52,069 bases of DNA from Gammaproteobacteria bacterium (GTDB taxonomy: Bacteria; Pseudomonadota; Gammaproteobacteria; Steroidobacterales; SZUA-146). Shown here piece by piece: positions 44,750 through 52,069 of the stretch. A program made the translations under genes and the position numbers. The stretch spans positions 1 to 52,069 of the forward strand of contig JABDLQ010000165.1 of assembly GCA_013002925.1 (NCBI GenBank), in the 5' to 3' direction. The notes under the pieces were generated by a model. It worked only from the letters and a program-made list of their open reading frames with translations. It ran no database searches and had not been told where the DNA came from. Position 1 is the stretch's first letter, and every line of letters starts with the position of its first letter.

Positions 44750-45810
44750 ACACCTCCTCCGAACCACTTTTTTTACGCGCGCTGAAACGTGAGCCAGTTG
44801 AACGCACCCCGGTATGGTTGATGCGCCAGGCTGGACGCTACTTGCCGGAATACATGGAAGTGCGCAAACAGGCCGGTTCGTTTATGGCATTGGCGAGCAA
44901 CCCCGAACTGGCATGCAAAGTCACGCTGCAGCCAATCGAGCGCTTCGGTCTGGATGCTGCAATTTTGTTTTCCGACATTCTTACGATTCCGGACGCGATG
45001 GGTCTGGGGCTGTATTTCGCTGAGGGTGAAGGGCCGCGCTTTACAAAACCGGTACGCACAGAAGCCGACATCGAATCACTGCATGAACCCGAGGCCGGGA
45101 AGGACCTCGGTTACGTCATGGAAGCCATTCGTTTGATTCGCAGCAAGCTGGATTCGGACACACCGCTGATTGGTTTTTGTGGCAGCCCCTGGACCGTCGC
45201 CACTTATATGGTAGAAGGCGGCTCCAGCCGCAACTTCGAAAACATCAAGTCCATGCTCTACCGCCAGCCACAACTGATGCACCGCTTGCTGATCAAAGTC
45301 GCTAATGCGAGCTGTGATTACCTGCAGGCACAGATTGAAGCCGGTGCCCAGGCGGTGATGATTTTTGATACCTGGGGTGGCAGTTTGTCGACCGCCAGCT
45401 ACAAGGAGTTTTCACTGGCGTATATGCGTCATATCGTGGCGCATATAAAGGCCCATCACAACACTCGTGATACGCCAGTTATCCTGTTTACCAAAGGCGG
45501 CGCAAGCTGGCTCGAAATGATAGCGGACACCGGCTGTGATGCTGTGGGCGTAGACTGGACCTGTGATCTGGCCCACGCCCGCAAACGTGTCGGGGACCGG
45601 GTTGCGCTGCAGGGCAACCTCGATCCCGGTGTGCTCTATGGCAACAGCACTGTTGTGGAACGTGAATGTCGGCGGGTGCTGGACAGTTTCGGCCCGGGCA
45701 GCGGTCATGTATTTAACCTTGGCCATGGCATTCACCCGGGTGTCGACCCGCAGCGTGTAGCCGACCTGGTCGCTGCCGTGCGGCAGCACAGTCCAGCTCT
45801 TCACCGTTGA
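44746..45810 (+). CDS. hemE: uroporphyrinogen decarboxylase
   Basis: HemE converts uroporphyrinogen III to coproporphyrinogen III in heme synthesis. The 354-residue protein (E. coli 354) has the N-terminal RTPVWLMRQAGRYLPEY (substrate-binding Arg pair), FSDILTIPDAMGLGL (catalytic Asp), GFCGSPWTVATYMVEG, and near the end NLGHGIHPGVDPQRV. It overlaps pyrF by 4 bp, so the two are translationally coupled. Confidence 0.97.
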   Translation: MNTSSEPLFLRALKREPVERTPVWLMRQAGRYLPEYMEVRKQAGSFMALASNPELACKVTLQPIERFGLDAAILFSDILTIPDAMGLGLYFAEGEGPRFTKPVRTEADIESLHEPEAGKDLGYVMEAIRLIRSKLDSDTPLIGFCGSPWTVATYMVEGGSSRNFENIKSMLYRQPQLMHRLLIKVANASCDYLQAQIEAGAQAVMIFDTWGGSLSTASYKEFSLAYMRHIVAHIKAHHNTRDTPVILFTKGGASWLEMIADTGCDAVGVDWTCDLAHARKRVGDRVALQGNLDPGVLYGNSTVVERECRRVLDSFGPGSGHVFNLGHGIHPGVDPQRVADLVAAVRQHSPALHR

Positions 45811-45824
45811 GTTCATCGGCGAGC

Positions 45825-47072
45825 ATGCCGTTGTCCGCCGCTGAACAGGAGCGCGGACGGGCTCTGGCGCGCATGAAATGGCTGGCCACCGGCTTGTTTC
45901 TGCTGATGGCATTTGTTTTTGGTTTGACCTTTATTCCTGAACACCCACCTCGCTGGCTCCCGTTTTTGCGGGCGTTTTGCGAAGCGGCAATGGTCGGAGC
46001 GCTGGCAGACTGGTTCGCCGTGACCGCGCTTTTCAGGCACCCGCTGGGCATTCCGATTCCACATACAGCCATCGTGCCCAACAACAAAGATCAGATTGGC
46101 ACCAGTCTCGCCGGGTTCGTCGAGCGCAATTTTCTCACCCCACAAGTGCTGGCACCCAAGCTGGAAGATGTTAATTTTGCTGATAAACTGGGGCGCTGGA
46201 TGGACGATGCCGCTCATGCACGTCGCTTAAGCAAAGACGCGGCCGCTCTGCTGGTATGGTTACTCGGTTCGGTGGACAACGATGCCGTGCGGCAATTTCT
46301 CGAAAAAAACCTGCGCAGCGGCGCCAGCAAGATTCAGATCACGCCATTGTTGAGCAAGTTGTTCACCCTGTTGACCTCGCAAAACCGTCACCAGGAGTTA
46401 ATGGACAGTGCGGTAGCGATTGCCAAACGCCAGCTCTACGAACATCAGTTTGCCATTCGCGGCCGCGTAGATGAGCGCAGCCCGTGGTGGATTCCGGGCT
46501 TTGTGGACGAAGAAATCTATCGAAAAATTGTGCTTGAGCTGGCGCGGCTGCTGGATCGTATCGGAGACGATCCGCATCATGCGGCCCGCCAAAGTTTTAA
46601 TCAGGCTACCGAAGACCTGATTTATTCCATGGCGCATGATCCGGAGGTGATCGCCCGTGGCGAGGCATTGAAACATGAAATCACCAGTCACCCGGCGGTG
46701 CAAAAATACCTGACGGATGCCTGGGACGACATCAAGGACTATGTCAGTGTCCAAAGCCGCGACCCGGACTCGACGTTGCGCAATCGCCTGCAGCAGGCAA
46801 TTCGGCGGTTCGGACGGGCATTACAGGAGGACGGTCAGATGCAGCAGCAAATCAATGGCTGGGTATGTGCCGGGCTCTTGTATCTGGTGAACAATTATCG
46901 TGAGTCGATGGCCAGCATCATTTCGGACACCGTCAAATCCTGGGATACGGCACTCACTACGCGCCGCGTAGAACTGCAGGTCGGTCGTGATTTGCAGTTT
47001 ATCCGTATCAACGGCACGCTGGTCGGCGGTCTCGTTGGACTGCTCATCTATAGCCTCGTGCAGGCATTTTGA
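45825..47072 (+). CDS. DUF445 membrane protein (YjiN type)
   Basis: The 415-residue protein has an N-terminal helix (about residues 25-45), then FCEAAMVGALADWFAVTALFRHPLG, the signature of the DUF445/YjiN family, a long helical middle, and a C-terminal helix preceded by INGTLVGGLVGLLIYSL. The role of the family is unknown. I choose the ATG at 45825; a TTG at 45807 overlapping the hemE stop would add six residues. The hydrolase gene begins 1 bp after its stop. Confidence 0.85.
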   Translation: MPLSAAEQERGRALARMKWLATGLFLLMAFVFGLTFIPEHPPRWLPFLRAFCEAAMVGALADWFAVTALFRHPLGIPIPHTAIVPNNKDQIGTSLAGFVERNFLTPQVLAPKLEDVNFADKLGRWMDDAAHARRLSKDAAALLVWLLGSVDNDAVRQFLEKNLRSGASKIQITPLLSKLFTLLTSQNRHQELMDSAVAIAKRQLYEHQFAIRGRVDERSPWWIPGFVDEEIYRKIVLELARLLDRIGDDPHHAARQSFNQATEDLIYSMAHDPEVIARGEALKHEITSHPAVQKYLTDAWDDIKDYVSVQSRDPDSTLRNRLQQAIRRFGRALQEDGQMQQQINGWVCAGLLYLVNNYRESMASIISDTVKSWDTALTTRRVELQVGRDLQFIRINGTLVGGLVGLLIYSLVQAF

Positions 47073-47073
47073 C

Positions 47074-47991
47074 ATGCTGCGCCTGGCTCTCATCGCAATA
47101 CATCTGATCGAGGTTTTACTCTATAGCTGGATCTATTCTGTCGCCGGTGGCGGCTGGTGGGTATGGCTCAGCACGGTTCTTTTTATGGGTCTGACCGCGC
47201 GCGCTATCCTGATTGCACTCACGCTGATCATCGCGCGCGTCCCGTTGACACCGCCTGGCACAACACTGGCGGCATTTGCAGCCGAATATTATTCGGCTGT
47301 CCGCCTGTACTCCTGGGACGCACTGCTCGGAGCGCCGCGACTGGTTGCACCAACACAGACCGCACCGAACCCGTTCCCGCCGATCCTGTTTATCCACGGC
47401 TTTATGTGCAACGCCGGGTTCTGGCGCGGCTTTCTGCGTTTTTTTGCCGACCACTGGAACAACTACGTGGCCACTATCGACCTGGTGCCACTCCACACCA
47501 GCATCGATGATTATGCCGGGCATATTGACCAGCGGATCGATGAACTGCTGGCAGTATCCGGGGCGTCTTCCTGTTTGATCGTCGCTCACAGTATGGGTGG
47601 CCTGGTGACGCGCAGTTACCTGCACAAGCTCCACGCCCATCACAAAGTCGCGGGTGTCGTAACATTGGGCACGCCACATTCAGGAACCGTGCTGGCAGAT
47701 TATTCGCTGGCAATAAACTCACGGCAGATGCGACGTCTCAGCGCCTGGCTCACCGCACTCGACGAATCTGAATCCGCCGCAACCCAGCCCCCCTTTGCCG
47801 CCCTGATTGGTACTCACGACAACATTGTCGCTCCCCAGGAGTGCGCCAGTTACCGACTCGCTGACAACACGTACATGTTCGGGATCACCCATCTGGCCAT
47901 GGCGCTCAACCGGCAGGTCATGGAATGGACTCTGCACAGCCTGTTACGCATCGCAAGTCAGGCGACGCGCACATCCTCCGGCACGGGCTGA
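47074..47991 (+). CDS. membrane-anchored alpha/beta hydrolase (lipase/esterase-like)
   Basis: From the ATG at 47074 the protein is 305 residues. Two hydrophobic helices (about 3-22 and 28-56) anchor it, followed by an alpha/beta hydrolase domain with the oxyanion LFIHGFMCN (about 105-113), the nucleophile elbow VAHSMGG (Ser173) and a late His (FGITHLAMALN). This suits a lipase or esterase, with the topology undetermined. The substrate is unknown. Its 3' end overlaps the convergent gene at 47958 by 34 bp. Confidence 0.82.
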   Translation: MLRLALIAIHLIEVLLYSWIYSVAGGGWWVWLSTVLFMGLTARAILIALTLIIARVPLTPPGTTLAAFAAEYYSAVRLYSWDALLGAPRLVAPTQTAPNPFPPILFIHGFMCNAGFWRGFLRFFADHWNNYVATIDLVPLHTSIDDYAGHIDQRIDELLAVSGASSCLIVAHSMGGLVTRSYLHKLHAHHKVAGVVTLGTPHSGTVLADYSLAINSRQMRRLSAWLTALDESESAATQPPFAALIGTHDNIVAPQECASYRLADNTYMFGITHLAMALNRQVMEWTLHSLLRIASQATRTSSGTG

Positions 47992-48713
47992 TCGGCAAAT
48001 ATCGCGTCCAGCAACCTGGATTCGCGGCTGTGTACTGCATCCAGAAAATGTTCTGCCTTGCCCATTTTCCGGAACGCGGCCAGACCGCGTTCGATAAAGC
48101 TTTGCAGTTCACCAAAGCCAGCCAGGTGTGCTGGTTTGCGGGCCAGCTTTACGGCCGCAAGAATAAACTTTTTACGGGTCACCAATTCGAGGTTTTGACC
48201 GACTTCGACGATCATGCTGATTTGCTGCCGGCGCTCCTCATAGTTGTTACAGGCTTTGTAGGCACGTGCATACATTGCGAAATCCAACGGTACGTCACCA
48301 CGCGAAAAACTTTCGCCGTACTGCTGTTCAAGCACTTCCAGCAGCTTGAGATCAAGTTCCATCGTCAGGCTGTTAAGCGCCAGTCCCTGCGACAGGGAAT
48401 CAATGGCCTCCCCGGACAACACCTTGACCATCAGCGGGTAAACACGGGCGATATCCTCATCACGCTGGGAAAAGTCCACCGGCCCGTACAAATCGGACAG
48501 AAAAAACTCCACCGCTGCCTGATAACGGCTTTGCCGGGCGAAATCGTCGTAAGTCAAGCGTAGCCGTTGGCACTGCCACTCGCACAGCAAGCGGTGTCCG
48601 GCTGCGAGTTCACGTTCCTGAACACGCTCCCTGGAAAGCCGCAAGGTACGCTCAAGAATAAACCTGAAGCGTTCAGCGCTGCTGCTTTTACTGGCATCCG
48701 TCACAGGCGACAA
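47958..48713 (-). CDS. conserved protein with FFLxDLYGP motif, unknown role
   Basis: The 251-residue, mostly helical soluble protein has FFLSDLYGPVDFSQRD at about residues 70-85 and AVHSRESRLLDAIF near the end. It resembles the proteins annotated as FFLEE-motif proteins in gammaproteobacteria, whose function is not known. The start is unclear: TTG at 48713 or GTG at 48704. It lies 6 bp after fadD and may be co-transcribed, so a link to fatty acid metabolism is possible but unproven. Confidence 0.75.
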   Translation of the reverse strand: MSPVTDASKSSSAERFRFILERTLRLSRERVQERELAAGHRLLCEWQCQRLRLTYDDFARQSRYQAAVEFFLSDLYGPVDFSQRDEDIARVYPLMVKVLSGEAIDSLSQGLALNSLTMELDLKLLEVLEQQYGESFSRGDVPLDFAMYARAYKACNNYEERRQQISMIVEVGQNLELVTRKKFILAAVKLARKPAHLAGFGELQSFIERGLAAFRKMGKAEHFLDAVHSRESRLLDAIFADQPVPEDVRVA

Positions 48714-48719
48714 CTGACT

Positions 48720-50402
48720 CTAGCTATCCAGTTTGGCGAGTTCTTCATCACGTAATTCACGACGCAGGATTTTGCCGACATTGCTTTTTGGCAGTTCATC
48801 CCGCAATTCAACCTGGCGCGGCCGCTTGTATCCCGTCAGGTGTTCCTTACAATGCGCCTTGATATCATCCGCCGTCAGATCCGGGTCGGTCGCCACGACG
48901 AACACTTTAACCATCTCGCCGGATTTTTCGTCCGGTATGCCAATCGCGGCTGCCTCGGAAATTCCGGGGTGAGACACCAGGACTTCTTCGATCTCATTCG
49001 GAAACACGTTGAACCCGGAAACCAGGATCATGTCTTTTTTGCGATCGGTTATGTAAACAAAGCCATCCTCGTCCATCCGGCCCAAATCGCCAGTACGCAA
49101 TGCACCATCTGACGTCATCACTTCCCGGGTCTCGGCTTCGCGCTGCCAGTAGCCCTGCATTACCTGCGGTCCGCTGATACAGATTTCGCCAATTTCTCCG
49201 AGCGGCAACACGTTGCCGTCATCATCCCTGATCGTCACTTTCGTCGAAGGGATCGGCAGCCCGATGGCACCGTTGAACTCTGTCAGTCGCAGTGGGTTGA
49301 TGCAGGCAGCTGGTGATGTTTCCGTCAGCCCGTAGGCTTCAATCAGCGGTACGCCCGTGACCTCTTTCCATTTATTCGCGACAGCCCGCTGTACTGCTGC
49401 ACCGCCACCCAATGTAAAGCGCAGCGTCGAAAAATCGAGGTCCGCAAAACCGGGGGTCTGCAGCAAGGCGTTAAACAAGGTGTTGACCCCGGTGATCGAC
49501 GTGAACTTGTGCTTGCCAAGTTCCTTTACAAAACCCTCGAAATCCTTGGGGTTCGTAATCAGAATGTTCTCACCACCAAATTTCATAAACGTCAGGCAAT
49601 TCGCCGTGAGCGAAAAGATATGATACAGCGGCAACGCCGTGATGATCTTTTCCTGGGCGTCGACTGTCTTGCTGCTCAGCCACGCGTGCGATTGCAGCAA
49701 ATTGGCAACCATGTTGCCATGGCTCAGCTGCGCACCCTTCGCAACACCGGTAGTCCCCCCGGTATATTGCAAAAAGGCCAGATCACCATGTTCAAGCGGG
49801 ACTTCGTGCATCTTCTTGCGTGCCCCCCGGGCAAGCGCTTCGCGAAACGTGATGGCACCATCAAGCTCCCAGGGGGGTACCATTTTACGAATATATTTAA
49901 CCGCCAGATTGACCAGTGGTCTTTTTGGAAATGGCAGCATGTCACCTATCTGGGTGGTGATAACCTGCTTTAACGCGGTTTCGTCGACGACCGCCTGAAG
50001 GGTCTCTGCAAAGTTTTCCAGAATCACAATGGCTTTGGCACCCGAATCACTTAACTGGTGTTGCAGTTCCCGCGGTGTGTACATCGGATTGACATTTACA
50101 ACCACCATGCCGGCACGAAGAATGCCGAATATGGCCACCGGGTATTGCAGTAAATTGGGTAGCATCACGGCGACGCGGTCGCCTTTTTCCAGCGCCAGAT
50201 CGTTTTGCAGGTATGAAGCAAATTGCGCGCTGAGACCCTTGAGCTCGGCATAGGACAGCCGTGCACCCATGTTGTAGTAGGCCGGCGCAGCGCTGTAGGT
50301 GTCACAACTCTTTTCAATAATGTCTTTTAATGAGCTGAACTCATCAAGGTCAACATCCGCCGGTACCCCCGGGTCGTAGTTCCTGAGCCAGATTTTTTCC
50401 AC
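48720..50402 (-). CDS. fadD: long-chain fatty acid CoA ligase FadD
   Basis: FadD activates fatty acids to acyl-CoA at the inner membrane. The 560-residue protein (E. coli 561) has the AMP-binding motif LQYTGGTTGVAKGA, the linker YGLTETSP, and the C-terminal motif TGDLGRMDEDGFVYITDRKKDMILVSG (split here by family convention into TGD and DRKKD), ending with PKSNVGKILRRELRD with the catalytic Lys. The start is GTG with a GGGGGAGA site 5 nt upstream. A 14-bp tandem repeat lies upstream. Confidence 0.93.
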   Translation of the reverse strand: MEKIWLRNYDPGVPADVDLDEFSSLKDIIEKSCDTYSAAPAYYNMGARLSYAELKGLSAQFASYLQNDLALEKGDRVAVMLPNLLQYPVAIFGILRAGMVVVNVNPMYTPRELQHQLSDSGAKAIVILENFAETLQAVVDETALKQVITTQIGDMLPFPKRPLVNLAVKYIRKMVPPWELDGAITFREALARGARKKMHEVPLEHGDLAFLQYTGGTTGVAKGAQLSHGNMVANLLQSHAWLSSKTVDAQEKIITALPLYHIFSLTANCLTFMKFGGENILITNPKDFEGFVKELGKHKFTSITGVNTLFNALLQTPGFADLDFSTLRFTLGGGAAVQRAVANKWKEVTGVPLIEAYGLTETSPAACINPLRLTEFNGAIGLPIPSTKVTIRDDDGNVLPLGEIGEICISGPQVMQGYWQREAETREVMTSDGALRTGDLGRMDEDGFVYITDRKKDMILVSGFNVFPNEIEEVLVSHPGISEAAAIGIPDEKSGEMVKVFVVATDPDLTADDIKAHCKEHLTGYKRPRQVELRDELPKSNVGKILRRELRDEELAKLDS

Positions 50403-50458
50403 TCTATCTCCCCCGGGCTATACCCGAATTAACACCGACGTCTAGTCTATCGGTGACT

Positions 50459-50486
50459 GTTATACCATTGCGGTTATACCATCGCG
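50459..50486. repeat. 14-bp tandem direct repeat upstream of fadD
   Basis: GTTATACCATTGCG is followed directly by GTTATACCATCGCG (one difference). It lies 56-84 bp upstream of the fadD start. Read on the fadD strand each unit contains TATAAC, a near-match to a -10 box, so it could be a promoter duplication or a direct-repeat operator. The rest of the 264-bp gap (50403-50666) shows no other feature. Confidence 0.55.
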
Positions 50487-50666
50487 AAGCACGGTGGCAA
50501 TCCGTATCGACCGCACAGACATCAGCGTGCGGTCGGGCCGCCTGTTTGGCGCACCTCTGTCCGGCAGACAAAACCTGTTGCCAATCGACCTGCGAAGTTC
50601 GGCAGAATGAGATTTCTGTCAAACCGTCCGCGGCCCACAATTCTCTGCCACACTGCCTGAGTTGCT

Positions 50667-51629
50667 TCACACGACCCGGTTAAGGCTTTCACCGCGTGCA
50701 AATGCGCAAATGTTTTCAGCGACTTTATTCAACGCATTCTGCCGTGCCTGCAATGACGCCCACGCAATGTGTGGGGTGACGATCAGCCGTGGCACGGAAT
50801 GATCGAGCAAGGGTTCATAATCACGCGGCGGCTCCTGGCTCAACACGTCAATGCCGGCACCACCGATGGTGTGATTGTTCAGCGCGTTGATCAGCGCCTT
50901 GCTGTCGATCAAACCACCCCGTGCGGTGTTGATCAGCAGTGCATCGGGCTTCATCGTAGCCAGAGTATCGGCATTGATCATGCATCGGGTGTCTTCGGTT
51001 AACGGGCAGTGCAGACTGACCACATCTGCCGTCGCCAGCAGTTCCGGCAGTGACAGCACAAACAAATGTTCGTCATCAGGCTGACGGCCATCGCGGGTGG
51101 TAGCCACAATTTGCATACCAAAAGCACGCCCGACCCGTGCCACTGCACGACCAAGGACACCGTAACCGACGATGCCCAGCACTTTGCCGTCGAGCTCATC
51201 GATGCGATAGTCCAGCATGCAAAACTGCGGACTTTGCATCCACGCACCCGAGCGCAGCAGCGCTCCATAGGCCTTGAGATGCCGATTCAGTGACAGAATC
51301 ATTGCAAACACGTGCTGTGCCACCGAATTACTGCAGTAGTCGCGGATATTGCACACCGCCACATCGTGCGCCCGCGCAGCTTCGGTGTCCACATTGTCTG
51401 TGCCAGTGGCAATCAGGCAAATTAACTTCAAATTCGGGGCTGCAGCCAGCGTTGTCGCATCCATCGGTACCTTGTTGGTGATGACAATGTCAGCATCAGC
51501 AAGCCGCCCGGCCGCCTCATCGGGCCCGCAGGTGTCAAAATAATCGATCTGCCGGACCGCTGCTTCAAGCGCGCCAAAATCCAGGTCGTTGGCATCAACT
51601 GTCGCGCGGTCGAGAAAAACAGCTCGCAT
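50667..51629 (-). CDS. D-2-hydroxyacid dehydrogenase (hydroxypyruvate/glycerate reductase-like)
   Basis: The 320-residue NAD(P)-linked protein has the Rossmann motif GYGVLGRAV at residues 155-163 and the catalytic triad of the family: Arg237 in LINTARGGL, Glu266 in DVLSQEPP and His287 in IVTPHIAWAS. The exact substrate (hydroxypyruvate, glyoxylate or others) cannot be read. It is upstream of fadD on the same strand, 264 bp apart, so probably separate. Confidence 0.9.
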   Translation of the reverse strand: MRAVFLDRATVDANDLDFGALEAAVRQIDYFDTCGPDEAAGRLADADIVITNKVPMDATTLAAAPNLKLICLIATGTDNVDTEAARAHDVAVCNIRDYCSNSVAQHVFAMILSLNRHLKAYGALLRSGAWMQSPQFCMLDYRIDELDGKVLGIVGYGVLGRAVARVGRAFGMQIVATTRDGRQPDDEHLFVLSLPELLATADVVSLHCPLTEDTRCMINADTLATMKPDALLINTARGGLIDSKALINALNNHTIGGAGIDVLSQEPPRDYEPLLDHSVPRLIVTPHIAWASLQARQNALNKVAENICAFARGESLNRVV

Positions 51630-51760
51630 GGTCAGTCCATTCGGGGATAATTTACACTAGTGTAACGCCGCAGCCCCGGCTCAACCAGAGTTCGTTTTCG
51701 CGCATAACGACGCTCGCCGGGCCGTGCCGCCCAAACGCTTTATATAAAGAGTCCGATCAG

Positions 51761-52069
51761 ATGCCAAAAAACAGCAATTTCTGGGAACACAAGACACTCG
51801 GCGAAATGAGCCATGCCGAATGGGAATCACTATGTGACAACTGCGCACGCTGCTGTCTGCATAAATTTGCCGACGAGGAGACCGGGCAAGTGCATTACAC
51901 CGATGTGGCGTGCGTGTTGCTGAACCGTGACAGCTGCCGCTGCACGGACTACTCAAGGCGTCACGAGCGGGTGCCTGCCTGTCTGAAACTGTCTGCGGAC
52001 ACACCCGATTCCTTTCGCTGGCTGCCAGACACCTGCGCCTACCGCCTGATTGCCGAGGACAAACCATTG
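51761..52069 (+). CDS. YcgN/UPF0260-family cysteine cluster protein (partial, 3' end outside window)
   Basis: The 103 visible residues start MPKNSNFWEHKTLGEMSHAE and have cysteine clusters: LCDNCARCCLHK, TDVACVLL, SCRCTDYSRR, VPACLKL and PDTCAYRL, typical of the YcgN family (PF03692), a proposed zinc- or iron-sulfur-binding fold of unknown role. The gene runs off the right edge and is divergent from the dehydrogenase across 131 bp. Confidence 0.92.
   Translation, partial: MPKNSNFWEHKTLGEMSHAEWESLCDNCARCCLHKFADEETGQVHYTDVACVLLNRDSCRCTDYSRRHERVPACLKLSADTPDSFRWLPDTCAYRLIAEDKPL

Noticed and set aside
50404..50670. An 88-codon minus-strand frame filling the gap between the dehydrogenase and fadD, with a GTGA overlap at its start.
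   Set aside because: The product is rich in Arg and Cys, has no family resemblance, and spans the tandem repeat. Tight overlap alone is not enough.

Overview
The window reads as a stretch of chromosome from a free-living, aerobic, mid-GC gammaproteobacterium. The evidence is a Pseudomonas-like order of cytochrome c oxidase genes, a pilMNOPQ-aroK-aroB block, a gmk-rpoZ-spoT-recG block, the ubiquinone gene ubiA, TrkAH, and a UvrD helicase. I cannot name a genus. Nearly all of it is housekeeping DNA. I see no phage, IS element, CRISPR array, rRNA or tRNA gene.

Layout. From 0.2 to 9 kb a minus-strand series runs (in transcription order) Sel1/TPR protein, uvrD, trkA, trkH, a LOG-family nucleosidase, dctQ and dctM, with gaps of 57 bp or less and some overlaps. 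From 9.1 to 16.3 kb lies the aa3-type oxidase cluster: DUF2244 gene, ctaC (with a fused cytochrome c domain), ctaD, a 44-residue membrane peptide, ctaG, ctaE, then after a small convergent DUF2909 gene, a SURF1 gene and a thioredoxin-fold assembly gene. Where ctaA (heme A synthase) should follow there is only a shortened, frameshifted relic. From 16.5 to 26.5 kb come bioC-like, comF (plus strand), kbp-like, ubiA, recG, ridA, spoT, rpoZ, gmk and yicC.

At about 26.5 kb the main gene direction flips to plus: a PP2C phosphatase, rph, rdgB and hemW. Next is a 509-bp gap with three perfect DnaA boxes and an AT-rich tract, then rpmE. A minus-strand pair follows (penicillin-binding protein 1A and a conserved protein of unknown role). 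From 34.2 kb the type IV pilus assembly operon pilMNOPQ is followed by a 643-residue Ig-repeat lipoprotein and a strong terminator, then aroK, aroB, dgt, pyrF, hemE, a DUF445 protein and a membrane-anchored hydrolase. The right end has fadD with a downstream partner on the minus strand, a 2-hydroxyacid dehydrogenase, and the start of a YcgN-family gene on the plus strand.

How the parts work together: the oxidase cluster encodes the catalytic core plus its copper and heme insertion factors; gmk, rpoZ and spoT link guanine nucleotides, RNA polymerase and the stringent response; trkA/trkH and the Kbp-like protein serve potassium balance; pilMNOPQ builds the inner-membrane platform and outer-membrane pore of type IV pili.

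Most worth a second look: the ctaA relic, the DnaA-box cluster near the gene-direction switch, the Ig lipoprotein between pilQ and aroK, and the 44-residue oxidase-cluster peptide. I did not find a wholly new multi-gene system.
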